NCBI RefSeq assembly: GCF_023161965.1
Contig: NZ_JALNTY010000001.1
Location: forward strand, 664,501-728,500
Source of the DNA: Anaerosoma tenue
GTDB lineage: Bacteria; Actinomycetota; Coriobacteriia; Anaerosomatales; Anaerosomataceae
DNA length: 64,000 bases
Direction of reading: 5' to 3'
Shown here: piece by piece, positions 7,856-16,879 of the stretch
How the letters are laid out: the number at the start of each line of letters is the position of its first letter
Numbering within the stretch: the first letter of the stretch is position 1
Notes under the pieces: generated by a model
The model's input: the letters and a program-made list of their open reading frames with translations, nothing else
What the model was told of the DNA's origin: nothing
Database searches by the model: none
Translations under genes and position numbers: made by a program

Positions 7856-8917
7856 TTACGGCGTGAAGTCCACCGCCGGATCAAGACGCCGTACGAACGC
7901 GGCGAGCATCTTGGCGGTGTTCTCCACGTCCTCGAGCGCGAGCACCTCGGTGGGTGTGTGCATGTAGCGGAGCGCCACGCTCACGAGAGCGGCCGCCTTG
8001 CCCCCACGCGAGAGCTGGATCGCGTTCGCATCGGTGCCGGTGCCTCGCGGCGCGCCTTCCACCTGGTACGGGATGCCCTCGGCCTCGGCGGCCTCGCACA
8101 GGAGCTCGAACACGCGCGGGTTGATGTTGGCGCCACGGGAGATCACGGGGCCGCCTCCGCACTTCACCTCGCCGAACTTCCGCTTGTCCACATCCAGGTA
8201 GTCGGTGGCATGCGTGACCTCCACGGCGATGCCGACGACCGGGTTCAGACTATATGCCGAGGTGGTGCCGCCGCGCAGGCCGATCTCCTCCTGCACCGTG
8301 CCGGCCGCCACGAGGTCGCCCGCCGCCCCACCGCCCTCCTTCACCAGACGCAGTGCCTCGGCGCATATCCAGGCGCCCATCTTGTCGTCGAACGCCCGCG
8401 AGACCGCCATGCCTTCGCCAAAGGTCTCCAGGCCCACGCCGTAGGTCACCGGATCGCCTACGCGCACCTTCTTCTTCACCTCGTCACCGCTCATGCCGAG
8501 GTCGATGAACATCCGGTCGATCTTGACGACCTTCTTGCGATCCTCGTCTTCCAGCAGGTGGATCGGGAGGCGGCCGAGCACGCCACGGAGCACGCCGTCC
8601 TTGGCGTGGACATCCACGCGCATGCCCGGCAGGATCTGCGGGTCATGACCGCCGATGGGCGCGAACGCGCAGAAGCCGTCATCGGTGATGTAGGTGACCA
8701 TGAAGCCGATCTCATCGATGTGGCCGGCGAGCATGACGCTGGGGCCGTCGCCGGTGCCCTTGAGCAGCGCGTGCACCGATCCCATCACGTCGGTGGTGAC
8801 CTGATCGGCCAGAGGTGTGACGTACTCGCGGAACAGCTTTGCGGCGGGCTGCTCGTAGCCCGAAGGCGACGGGGATTCTACGAGGGTTCTGAAGAACTCG
8901 AATGACTCGGGACGCAT
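7856..8917 (-). CDS. M42-family metal-dependent aminopeptidase
   Basis: The 353-residue protein starts at ATG 8917, with AGGAGG eight bases before it. It has the M42 (TET/FrvX-like) pattern: SPSPSGYE at the N-terminus, LAGHIDEIGFMV (metal-binding His and Asp), SRAFDDKMGAW (bridging Asp), TVQEEIGLRGG (catalytic Glu-Glu) and AVEVTHATD (metal Asp), then a late HTPTEVLALED containing the last metal histidine. Such enzymes form dodecameric cytoplasmic shells that trim peptides, using cobalt or zinc. It appears to be a single-gene unit, with no gene in the 80 bases upstream. Confidence 0.9.
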   Translation of the reverse strand: MRPESFEFFRTLVESPSPSGYEQPAAKLFREYVTPLADQVTTDVMGSVHALLKGTGDGPSVMLAGHIDEIGFMVTYITDDGFCAFAPIGGHDPQILPGMRVDVHAKDGVLRGVLGRLPIHLLEDEDRKKVVKIDRMFIDLGMSGDEVKKKVRVGDPVTYGVGLETFGEGMAVSRAFDDKMGAWICAEALRLVKEGGGAAGDLVAAGTVQEEIGLRGGTTSAYSLNPVVGIAVEVTHATDYLDVDKRKFGEVKCGGGPVISRGANINPRVFELLCEAAEAEGIPYQVEGAPRGTGTDANAIQLSRGGKAAALVSVALRYMHTPTEVLALEDVENTAKMLAAFVRRLDPAVDFTP

Positions 8918-8998
8918 GAAACCGCCTCCTCGTTGGACATGATGACGAACCGTTAGTGTACCCTTGCGCATCGCGGGGCACCAGCCGGCGCAGCACTC

Positions 8999-10522
8999 CT
9001 ACCGCGCGTCGCGCGAGCGTCCCTTGTGCTCGTACATTCGCTCGTCGGCCCGGCTCAGGGCGTCATCGATCGTCTCGCCCGCCGCGGGGTCGTACGCCGC
9101 CCACCCCCAGCTCAGATCGACCCATGGCTCGTCTCCGGCAGCGTCCCGGCCCTTGCGCACGGCCGACCCGAAGCGCGAGAGCACGGTGTCCGCCATCGCG
9201 TCATCCTGCTCGGAGAAGCACACCACGAACTCATCGCCGCCCATACGGGCGATCACATCGGACTCCCGGAACGTATCACGCAGTAATGTGGCAGCGTTCA
9301 CGAGCGCACGGTCGCCCTCCTCATGGCCGAGTGTGTCGTTCAACGTCTTGAGCCCGTCACAGTCGATGAACACCAGGTGCAGCCGGGCGCCAGTTCGCTC
9401 GGCCTCACGGGCCATGTGCTCGGCCACGGTGAAGAAGCCGCGCCTGTTGTAGAGGCCGGTGAGCTGATCGTGGATCGCCAGCTCGCGCACCTCGTCCTCC
9501 ATGCGCTTGCGCTCGCTCACATCCACCACGCTCGTGACCATATACTCCTCGCCATCGGAGCGCAGCGTCTCCATAGAGACCATGCCTATGATCGGCTCAC
9601 CGGCGCTGCTCCGGAACTCGACCTCACGGCGGTCGACCTCGCCGCCTGAGCGCAACTCGGCTATCAGCGTGCTTCGGTCACCCCAGCGCCCCCAGACCCC
9701 TAGCTCGCGACTGCTCCTGCCGATCACCTCGTCGCGCGAGTAGCCGGTAAGGTCGCTGAACGCCTCGTTGACCTCGAGGATCGTCCCGTCGGCAAGCCGG
9801 CTGAGCACCATCGCGAACGGCGAGGCCCTGAACGCGCTGGCAAGGATCCCCTCCTGCGTCCTGAGCTGCGCACCAAGCATGCGGTAGAGCAACAGCGCCA
9901 GGGAGAAAGTGACCGCCACGACCGCTGCCGAGTGCAAGGTGATCATCATCACGTCGGCCGATGTGGAGCGCATGAAGGTCGGCCCGGCACCGAGCGTCAC
10001 GATGCCGACCGCTCTCATCAGGTGGACCGCGGTGAGGAATGCGAATGCCAGGCCGACATCGCGGGTCAGTCGCCGCATCGACCGCTCCACGCCCACGAAC
10101 ATCAGCCATGAGGACTCGCCGGAGATGATGCCGAGCACCAGGGCGTTCACGAATACCCTGAACGTCTGGTCGACCGGGTCGAATGCGAAGTACACGCTGT
10201 ACGCGGCGTACGCGATGAGCAAGAGCGTCTCGGCGTGCTTCGGTCGAACGCGATCCACGAGATGCTCCAGGCCCACGAGCACCACGAGGCTGCCTGCAAG
10301 CAGAAGGATACTGGCGAGGGAGAGCGAGAGCAGGTCCGGGATGAGGTCGCGAAGCGCGAGGAGCGCCACGCCCAGCGCCGACGCGGCAAGGCCTCCCGCC
10401 ACCCACTGCATGCCATCGAAGCGCTCACGACTCTGATACCACAGCGCGCCCGCGATCGCGGTGCAGGTGGCGAACACGGCAACCATCCCCACCAGCGCAG
10501 TACGCATGTCCAGGGCGTCCAT
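8999..10522 (-). CDS. membrane PAS-GGDEF diguanylate cyclase
   Basis: A 507-residue protein. It has about seven hydrophobic helices in residues 1-225, a PAS domain at about 228-345 (PFAMVLSRLADGTILEVNEA, then YSRDEVIGRSSRELG) and a GGDEF domain at about 350-505. The active-site motif is canonical GGDEF in IARMGGDEFVVCF, and RESD lies exactly five residues before it. That is an RxxD inhibitory I-site, so the enzyme should make c-di-GMP with product feedback. Start ATG 10522 has GGAG at a suitable distance; ATG 10507 is an alternative. Two HD-domain proteins that could hydrolyse c-di-GMP are encoded at 35-37.5 kb. Confidence 0.9.
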   Translation of the reverse strand: MDALDMRTALVGMVAVFATCTAIAGALWYQSRERFDGMQWVAGGLAASALGVALLALRDLIPDLLSLSLASILLLAGSLVVLVGLEHLVDRVRPKHAETLLLIAYAAYSVYFAFDPVDQTFRVFVNALVLGIISGESSWLMFVGVERSMRRLTRDVGLAFAFLTAVHLMRAVGIVTLGAGPTFMRSTSADVMMITLHSAAVVAVTFSLALLLYRMLGAQLRTQEGILASAFRASPFAMVLSRLADGTILEVNEAFSDLTGYSRDEVIGRSSRELGVWGRWGDRSTLIAELRSGGEVDRREVEFRSSAGEPIIGMVSMETLRSDGEEYMVTSVVDVSERKRMEDEVRELAIHDQLTGLYNRRGFFTVAEHMAREAERTGARLHLVFIDCDGLKTLNDTLGHEEGDRALVNAATLLRDTFRESDVIARMGGDEFVVCFSEQDDAMADTVLSRFGSAVRKGRDAAGDEPWVDLSWGWAAYDPAAGETIDDALSRADERMYEHKGRSRDAR

Positions 10523-10570
10523 GTCAGGTCACTCCGTTGTCAGTGCGTCGTTCGGGCGCCGCCGATCCCG

Positions 10571-12664
10571 CTACGCAAGCTCGAAGTCGAGCCGGCGCTC
10601 CATCACGCTTGCATCGACCACCCGCACCGTCACCGGCTGTCCGAGCCGGTAGGTGGCGCCGGTGTTCGCCCCGCGCAACATGAAGCGCTCCCCATCGAGC
10701 TCATAGTAGTCATCGGTCATCGCTTCCACATGCACAAGCCCTTCGGCCGTGTTCTCCAACTGCACGAACAGGCCGAACCCCATCACCCCGGTGACGATCC
10801 CTTCGAACGTCTCACCGAGATGCCGCTTCATCAGCGCTACGAGCTTCACCTTCTGGCTCTCGTTCTCAGCGGCCTCCGCTTCGCGCTCCATGGTAGACGA
10901 GTGCTCGGCGAGCCACTCCAGTTCGGGCACCATCTCCGCTATCGGACCCTTGTCGAGCTTCCCGATGAGTTGGGCTTTAAGAAGCCGGTGCACGATGAGG
11001 TCGGGGTACCGGCGGATGGGGCTGGTGAAGTGCGTGTACGCCTCGCTCGCCAGGCCGAAGTGCGGGCCGAGATAGTCCACGTAGCGCGCACGCTCGAGCG
11101 CGCGCAGCAACAGCGAGTTGATGAGCCGCTCCTCCGGACGACCGTGGGCGAACGCGATGATCTTCTGGAACGTGCCAGGCCCGGCGCCGTGCATGTCTTG
11201 CACCGGATAGCCGAACTCCTTGAGGATGACCGCCGCCTGCGAGAGGGCATCGGCGTCCGGATCCTCGTGGATACGGTAGACCATCGGCGCCCGGGCTGCG
11301 GTCATATGACGAGCGACCACCTCGTTGGCCGCGATCATGGCCTCCTCGATCATGTTCGTCGCGTCCGTACGGGAACGCAGCACCACGTCGACCGGCTCGC
11401 CCTTCTCGTCGAGCGTCACCCGCGCCTCCACCGTCTCGAAGTCGAGACCCCCGCGCGCCACACGCCGTTCGTGCAGCCACGCGGCGACCGTGCGGAAGCC
11501 GGTGAGCGCACGTTCGCTCTCGGGATCCGGATACCCGCCGCCGCCGAACCAGCCCTGCACCTGGTCGTAGTCGAACCGGCGATCGCTCCTGATCACGGAC
11601 GGATAGCACTCGTACCACTCAATCGCGCCCGTCTTGTCCACCAGCATCTCCACGGTGAACGCAAGCCGGTCCTCATCGGGATTGAGCGAGCAGATCACGT
11701 TGGAGAGATGCTCCGGGAGCATCGGCAGCACGCGGTCCACCAGGTAGACGCTTGTGGCACGGTGGCGTGCCTCCACGTCGATCGCCGAGTCCCAGGGCAC
11801 GTAGTGGCTCACGTCGGCTATGTGCACCCACAGTCGGAACGACTTGCCCTCGCGCTGGATGGAGATCGCGTCGTCGAAGTCGCGCGCATCGGCGGGGTCG
11901 ACGGTGAGCGTGAACAAGTCGCGGACGTCGCGCCGGCCGCGTTCGACCTCGGCGTCGATGTCCTGGACGAGCGCCCCCGCGGCCTCGGTCACCTCGGTGG
12001 GGAAATCGGTGGCGAGACCGTGCTCGCGGATCACGATCTCCACGTCCACGCCGGGGGCGTCCTCGGGACCGAGGACCTCGGTGATCACGCCCTGCATCGC
12101 ATCCCGTTTGTCGCCGTAGCGCGTGATGCGGGTCACCACGACTTCGCCGGGCCTGACCTCTGCGTCCGACCTCGACAGGTCGACGAACAGGTCGCCCCGG
12201 ATCCGGGAGTCCGTGGGAACCACGATCCCCAGCCCGCCATGGCGCTCGAACCGTCCCACGATCTCCGTGATGCCCCGCTCCAGGACCTGCACGACCTCGC
12301 CGGAGCGCCCTGCATGCTTCCGCCGCGTATCCAGCCGCACGCCCACCACGTCACCGTGCATCGCGCCGCCGGTGTCGCGCTTGCCCACGTAGATGTCGCC
12401 CACCGGCGTGCTCACGAACCCGAACCCTTTGCGGTTCATGGAGAGCCGGCCCACCGCGAGGTTCCGCTCGCGCAGTAGGCGGTATGAGTCCTCACCCACA
12501 CGGGCCACCATGCCCGACTTCTCTAGCTGGGCAAGCACCCGCTCGATCTTGCCGGTATCGAACCCCGGGCCACCATCTGCCTCAACGGCGCCCGCGATAC
12601 CCGCCGCGTCGAGCGCGGTGTCCGAACGCCGCAGGACCTTCAGGACGAGCTTGTCGGGGCGCAT
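10571..12664 (-). CDS. rnr: ribonuclease R
   Basis: The 697-residue protein starts at ATG 12664, preceded by GGAGG; a GTG at 12688 would add eight residues. The order is an N-terminal helix-turn-helix-like part, cold-shock domains (about 75-220), the RNB catalytic domain with DPADARDFDDAISI (magnesium-binding aspartates), YTHFTSPIRRYPDLIVHR near its end, and a C-terminal S1 domain (GETFEGIVTGVMGFGLFVQL). The enzyme degrades structured RNA 3' to 5'. The lysine-rich tail of E. coli RNase R is absent. RNase R cooperates with tmRNA-SmpB in degrading faulty mRNAs, but the genes are not adjacent here. Confidence 0.93.
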   Translation of the reverse strand: MRPDKLVLKVLRRSDTALDAAGIAGAVEADGGPGFDTGKIERVLAQLEKSGMVARVGEDSYRLLRERNLAVGRLSMNRKGFGFVSTPVGDIYVGKRDTGGAMHGDVVGVRLDTRRKHAGRSGEVVQVLERGITEIVGRFERHGGLGIVVPTDSRIRGDLFVDLSRSDAEVRPGEVVVTRITRYGDKRDAMQGVITEVLGPEDAPGVDVEIVIREHGLATDFPTEVTEAAGALVQDIDAEVERGRRDVRDLFTLTVDPADARDFDDAISIQREGKSFRLWVHIADVSHYVPWDSAIDVEARHRATSVYLVDRVLPMLPEHLSNVICSLNPDEDRLAFTVEMLVDKTGAIEWYECYPSVIRSDRRFDYDQVQGWFGGGGYPDPESERALTGFRTVAAWLHERRVARGGLDFETVEARVTLDEKGEPVDVVLRSRTDATNMIEEAMIAANEVVARHMTAARAPMVYRIHEDPDADALSQAAVILKEFGYPVQDMHGAGPGTFQKIIAFAHGRPEERLINSLLLRALERARYVDYLGPHFGLASEAYTHFTSPIRRYPDLIVHRLLKAQLIGKLDKGPIAEMVPELEWLAEHSSTMEREAEAAENESQKVKLVALMKRHLGETFEGIVTGVMGFGLFVQLENTAEGLVHVEAMTDDYYELDGERFMLRGANTGATYRLGQPVTVRVVDASVMERRLDFELA

Positions 12665-12784
12665 GTGCCTCCGCTCCTCCCTGGCCACCGACCGCCTGGC
12701 GAACGGTGCCGGGACCGGCTTGTGTCGAGGGTAGAATCAACGTATGGTGCAACCTTACCGCAAGCGAGAGCATCAGGAGTCGTG

Positions 12785-13210
12785 ATGGAAGCCTCTCATC
12801 CCCGCCCACCGCTGCTCGTCCGCGACGGGACGCTCACCCACCCGAGAGACATCGTCCGCGCACTCGAGACGGTGGAATCGTTCGCATACCGGTATATCGT
12901 GGACGGCGAAGAGATCGCCACCGGCCGCGCGACACTGGTGCGCATCATGCTCGACGAGTACTCGGCCACCACGCTGGTGAACGGTTGCCTGTTCCTCAAC
13001 GTGGCGAGCTTCAACTACCTGAACTTCACCACCGCCGCCGATGGCCAGACGCACATCACGCTCTTCAACGACGGGGCCGCGCTCGAGATGACGCCGATCG
13101 ACGAGGCCGACCTGCGCCCCGGCCCGCGCAACGTCATCCGCCTGATGGAAGAGAGCGTGTTCGAGGGAACGTCGTTCGTGTCGCTTGACGACGAGGACGA
13201 CGACGAGTAG
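12785..13210 (+). CDS. hypothetical acidic protein, 141 residues
   Basis: A small soluble protein starting at ATG 12785; GTG 12782 is also possible. It reads as a single alpha/beta domain with strands such as FAYRYIVDGEEIATGRATLVRIML and TLVNGCLFLNV, and ends in a very acidic tail (DDEDDDE). No family recognised. It is divergent from rnr with about 120 bases between them, and converges on the S41 protease gene. Confidence 0.55.
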   Translation: MEASHPRPPLLVRDGTLTHPRDIVRALETVESFAYRYIVDGEEIATGRATLVRIMLDEYSATTLVNGCLFLNVASFNYLNFTTAADGQTHITLFNDGAALEMTPIDEADLRPGPRNVIRLMEESVFEGTSFVSLDDEDDDE

Positions 13211-13234
13211 CCGGGCGCTCGGCGATCGGCTCCC

Positions 13235-14425
13235 CTACAGTTCGCCCCGCAGGATCTCCAGCGCCTTCTGGAGCTGCACGTCAGTCTCGCGATCGGTGAT
13301 GAGACCGTGTTCCATCTCCACCACGATGTCGGGGGTCAGCCCGATCTTGTCGATGGCGCGCCCGTCGGGCGTGAGATAGTGCGCGATGGTGAGCTTCACG
13401 GCCCCGCCGAAGGAGAGCTCTTCGATCTGCTGCACGCTTCCCTTGCCGAAGGTCTGCTCCCCTACCAGCGTCGCGCGCCCGTAGTCTTGGAGCGCCCCGG
13501 CGACGATCTCACTGGCTGATGCCGAGTTGCCGTTGACGAGCACCACCAGCGGCGCATCGGTGACCGTCTCGCCGCTCGCACGATGCTTCTCCACCTGACG
13601 CGTTCGGTCCTCCACGGTCACGATCACGCCGTCGGTGATGAACAGCGAGCTCACATCCACCGACGCCGAGAGCAGACCGCCCGGGTTGTTGCGCAGGTCG
13701 AGCACGAAGCCGCGTGCGCCGTCCGCTTCGAGCTCCTGGATGGCCGAGCGCACGTCCGTCGCCGCCACCTGAGTGAAGCTCACGAGGCTCACGTAGCCGA
13801 TGTCGCCCTCGAGCATCTCGCTCTCGACGTTGGGCACGTCGATCTTGGCGCGCTCGATCGTGTAGTCGATCAGCTCCTCGGCCCCGTCGCGACGGATGCC
13901 GAGCACCACGGTGGTCCCCTCTTCGCCGCGGATGCGCAGGACCGCCTCATCCACGTCCCAGCGAGACCGCGCTTCCCCGTCGATCTCCACGATGAGGTCG
14001 CCGGGCTGGAGTCCCGCCCTGGCGGCGGGCGTGCCCTCGATGACCGAGTTGACCACGAGGTCGTCGCCGTCGTTGGAGATCGTGATGCCGATGCCGTAGA
14101 ACGTCCCCATGTTCTGCTCGTTGAAGTACTCGTACTGCTCGGCGGTGAAGTAGACGGCGTGCGAGTCTTCGAGCGACTCGAGCATGCCGCTGATGGCGCC
14201 GATCGTCATCGACTCTTCCGAGGACGGCTCCAGCGCCAGGCTCTCGATGATGTCGGCCACCTCGGCCACCGCGTCGTCGACCTCAGTGTCGGTAAGCGAG
14301 CCGCGACGATCGCCATCGATCGCGTCAGCGAGCGTGCGGTCGAAGAACACGCCGCCGGCGAACGCCGCAACAAGGAGTATCGCCACGACCGTGACGGCGG
14401 CCGTGACCTTGAGGACCTTCTCCAT
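13235..14425 (-). CDS. S41 C-terminal processing peptidase (CtpA-like)
   Basis: The 396-residue protein has an N-terminal membrane anchor or signal (VTAAVTVVAILLVAAFAGG), a PDZ domain at about 105-190 (GIGITISNDGDDLVV, AGLQPGDLIVEIDG) and the S41 catalytic domain with DLRNNPGG, nucleophile Ser303 in NGNSASASE and base Lys328 in TFGKGS, 25 residues apart as in Prc/CtpA. These are extracytoplasmic serine proteases that trim C-termini. It lies nine bases downstream of ftsX and is probably co-transcribed with ftsEX. In other bacteria CtpA-type proteases and FtsEX both act on cell-wall hydrolase control. Confidence 0.92.
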   Translation of the reverse strand: MEKVLKVTAAVTVVAILLVAAFAGGVFFDRTLADAIDGDRRGSLTDTEVDDAVAEVADIIESLALEPSSEESMTIGAISGMLESLEDSHAVYFTAEQYEYFNEQNMGTFYGIGITISNDGDDLVVNSVIEGTPAARAGLQPGDLIVEIDGEARSRWDVDEAVLRIRGEEGTTVVLGIRRDGAEELIDYTIERAKIDVPNVESEMLEGDIGYVSLVSFTQVAATDVRSAIQELEADGARGFVLDLRNNPGGLLSASVDVSSLFITDGVIVTVEDRTRQVEKHRASGETVTDAPLVVLVNGNSASASEIVAGALQDYGRATLVGEQTFGKGSVQQIEELSFGGAVKLTIAHYLTPDGRAIDKIGLTPDIVVEMEHGLITDRETDVQLQKALEILRGEL

Positions 14426-14433
14426 ACGGATAC

Positions 14434-15351
14434 CTAGACCTTCAGATAGCGCCTCAGCGCGAGCATGGCGCCGACGAGACCCATCACGATACCTGCCGCG
14501 ACGAGCGCCAGCGAGACCTGCAGCGCATCGGCTGTGGAGAGCGAGATCGGCAGGAACGCGAGCATCTCGCTCAGGCTCGGCAGCACGTAGAAGTACACGA
14601 GACTGAGCGTGCCGATCGCGAGCAGAGCGCCGATAAGGCTCTGGATCACGCCTTCCATCAGGAACGGCGTACGGATGAACCAGTTGGATGCGCCTACAAG
14701 GCGCATGATCGCGATCTCCTTGCGCCGGGCGTAGATCGCCAGACGGATCGCGTTATTGATGAAGATGAGGCTGATCACGGCGAGCATGACCACGAAGACG
14801 ATGCTCAACGTGCGGATGATGCGGGTGACCGTGAACAGCTGGTTGACGATCTGCTGTCCGTACTTGAGCGACTTCTCAGGGTCATCGGGGCGGTCCGCGA
14901 CGGTCGTGAACGTCTCGCTCGCCTTGATGCTGTCGACCACCGCCTGGACGTTGCGCGGATCCTTGAGCTCCACGTCGAGAGAGGCCGGAAGCGGGTTGCC
15001 CTCGAGCTGGTCGATGATCTCGGGGCTGTCCTGGACCATCGACTCCTTGAAGTCCTCGAGCGCCTGCTCCTTGGACGTATAGACCACGGTATCGACCATG
15101 TCGTTGGTCAGAAGCTGCTGCTGGAGCGCGTCCACCTCCTCGGCGGGCGCGCCGTCCTTGAGGAAGATACGGATCGAGACCTTGTCCTCCACCGACTGGA
15201 CCACCTGGTCGAGCAGCATGCCCGAGCCGAGCGAGACGCCTACGAGCAGCAATGAGAGGTAGATCGTGATGATCGCGCCCAGGCTCATCACCCAGTTGCG
15301 CTTGAAGCTGACGAACGACTCCTTTACGAAGTACCCGACGTTAATCGCCAT
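14434..15351 (-). CDS. ftsX: cell division protein FtsX
   Basis: The 305-residue protein starts at ATG 15351 ([17 protein letters not shown] is the typical FtsX N-terminus) and overlaps the end of ftsE by 11 bases. A first helix is followed by an extracellular domain of about 130 residues, then three helices of the FtsX/MacB permease fold (with the [15 protein letters not shown] loop that contacts the ATPase). FtsX does not transport. With FtsE it transmits ATP-driven changes to periplasmic or wall hydrolases such as the RipC-type NlpC/P60 proteins of actinobacteria. Confidence 0.95.
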   Translation of the reverse strand: MAINVGYFVKESFVSFKRNWVMSLGAIITIYLSLLLVGVSLGSGMLLDQVVQSVEDKVSIRIFLKDGAPAEEVDALQQQLLTNDMVDTVVYTSKEQALEDFKESMVQDSPEIIDQLEGNPLPASLDVELKDPRNVQAVVDSIKASETFTTVADRPDDPEKSLKYGQQIVNQLFTVTRIIRTLSIVFVVMLAVISLIFINNAIRLAIYARRKEIAIMRLVGASNWFIRTPFLMEGVIQSLIGALLAIGTLSLVYFYVLPSLSEMLAFLPISLSTADALQVSLALVAAGIVMGLVGAMLALRRYLKV

Positions 15352-16030
15352 AGCCGTAGACACCTCGGTCCTGGTCACGGACGACCTTGCCACCCTCGAG
15401 CGCGATGACGCGCTTCCGCATGGAGTCGACCATCTCGCGGTCGTGCGTGGCCACCAGCACCGTGGTGCCGGTCTTGTTGATGCGGTTCAGCAGGCTCATG
15501 ATGCCGAGCGACGTGGCGGGGTCGAGGTTACCGGTGGGCTCATCGGCCAGGAGGAGCGGCGGCCGGTTCACGAAGGCGCGAGCGATGGAGACCCGCTGCT
15601 GCTCACCACCGGAAAGCTCATCGGGGTAGCTTTCCATCTTCTCGTCGAGCCCCACGAGCCTGAGGACCTCGGGGACCTGCGTACGTATCACGTGCTTCGA
15701 GCGTCCGATCACCTCGAGAGCGAACGCGATGTTCTCATAGGTGGTCTTGTTGGGCAGGAGCTTGAAGTCCTGGAAGACGCAGCCGATGTTGCGGCGAAGG
15801 TACGGGACCTTCCAGTTCTTCATCTTCACGAGGTCCTGGCCCGCCACCACGATCTGTCCGCGTGTGGGGAGCAGCTCGCGAAGGAGCAGGCGGATGAAGG
15901 TGGACTTACCCGAGCCTGAATGCCCAACGAGGAATACGAACTCACCCTGCTCGATCTCGACGTTGCAGCCATCGAGCGCGGGGGGTTTGTTCGGAACGTA
16001 GATCTTGCTGACGTTCCGCATCGAGATCAT
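15341..16030 (-). CDS. ftsE: cell division ATPase FtsE
   Basis: The 229-residue ABC ATPase has Walker [10 protein letters not shown], signature [14 protein letters not shown], Walker [12 protein letters not shown] and the H-loop VATHDREMV. The TGNLD after Walker B and the immediately following ftsX identify FtsE rather than another ABC protein. Start ATG 16030. Confidence 0.96.
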   Translation of the reverse strand: MISMRNVSKIYVPNKPPALDGCNVEIEQGEFVFLVGHSGSGKSTFIRLLLRELLPTRGQIVVAGQDLVKMKNWKVPYLRRNIGCVFQDFKLLPNKTTYENIAFALEVIGRSKHVIRTQVPEVLRLVGLDEKMESYPDELSGGEQQRVSIARAFVNRPPLLLADEPTGNLDPATSLGIMSLLNRINKTGTTVLVATHDREMVDSMRKRVIALEGGKVVRDQDRGVYGYGD

Positions 16031-16175
16031 AGGGGTACTCCCAGTCTGTGCGACGATTCCCGCGATAGTCTAGCAGAAGGCGCACCGTTCATTCTTTCAC
16101 GAGACCCGTCCGTCACCGAATGAACAACTTCTCCACGGAACGGTCGCGAAGGAGGACACGCCGGATGCATGCAGA

Positions 16176-16766
16176 CTATTCGAACTCCTCCATCGCGGCA
16201 AGGGCGCACAGGGGGAACTCCCTCAGACATGCCACCAGCCAGGGCGCATAGTCGTCGGGCCGGTCACGCATCTCGATATCGAGGTCCGCGAGACGGAACG
16301 CGCCCACCTCGGCCACCTCGGCTGGATCCGGGTCCAGCGGACCCGTCGCCCGGCCCACCAGCACGTGGCAGAGCTCCCTTTCGCTGCCGGCTCCCGGCAG
16401 CTGCGCGTGATACGCAAAGGAGCCGATGCTCCGCAGCTCGCACGTGCAGCCGAGTTCCTCCCCCACCCTCCGGCGGGCGGCGTCGATCACGCTCTCACCG
16501 GGGCGCGGGTGCCCCGCGCAGCTGTCCGCCCACGCCAGCGCCCACAAGCGCTTGAACGGGCTCCGACGGGCGAGCAGCAGGCGACCCTCGGCATCGACCA
16601 GCAGCGTCATGAACGCGCGGTGCAGGATGCCCTCGCCGTCATGCGCGTCCGTTCTGGACACTTCGCCGAGTTCGTTGTCATGCTCATCCACCGCGATGAC
16701 GGGCTCGTCATCGTGCCAGGCGGCCGTGCTTGCGGTCACCCTGCCCGCGGGTGTGTTGCTGTCCAT
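16176..16766 (-). CDS. idi: isopentenyl-diphosphate isomerase-type Nudix protein
   Basis: A 196-residue Nudix-fold protein starting at ATG 16766. The key segment RLWALAWADSCAGHPRPGES matches type I IPP isomerase (CGHPxPGE with the catalytic Cys), followed by AARRRVGEELGCTC and a late SERELCHVLVG, where IDI has the catalytic Glu pair. The enzyme interconverts IPP and DMAPP. In E. coli-type enzymes the cysteine sits in NSVCGHP; here the corresponding residues are DSCAGHP, shifted by one residue relative to the histidine, so activity should be tested. The C-terminal half is less conserved, and a general Nudix hydrolase is the alternative. Confidence 0.65.
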   Translation of the reverse strand: MDSNTPAGRVTASTAAWHDDEPVIAVDEHDNELGEVSRTDAHDGEGILHRAFMTLLVDAEGRLLLARRSPFKRLWALAWADSCAGHPRPGESVIDAARRRVGEELGCTCELRSIGSFAYHAQLPGAGSERELCHVLVGRATGPLDPDPAEVAEVGAFRLADLDIEMRDRPDDYAPWLVACLREFPLCALAAMEEFE

Positions 16767-16832
16767 GGAACGCCTCTCCGTTCACTAGCTGGGTCGCCAC
16801 AGGATCCTGCCGCAACCCTGCAGGAAGCGTAA

Positions 16833-16863
16833 CGCCCCTCCCGGCTGTCCGCCAGAAGGGGCG
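16833..16863 (-). terminator. hairpin terminator after the decarboxylase operon
   Basis: A seven-bp stem CGCCCCT/AGGGGCG with an inner GGC/GCC pairing lies 17 bases after the stop of the last UbiD gene. Confidence 0.5.
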
Positions 16864-16879
16864 CCACACACGTCTGTCA

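Noticed and set aside
10235-12478. 747-codon plus-strand open frame
   Set aside because: It is antisense to rnr and the diguanylate cyclase gene and has no recognisable domain.
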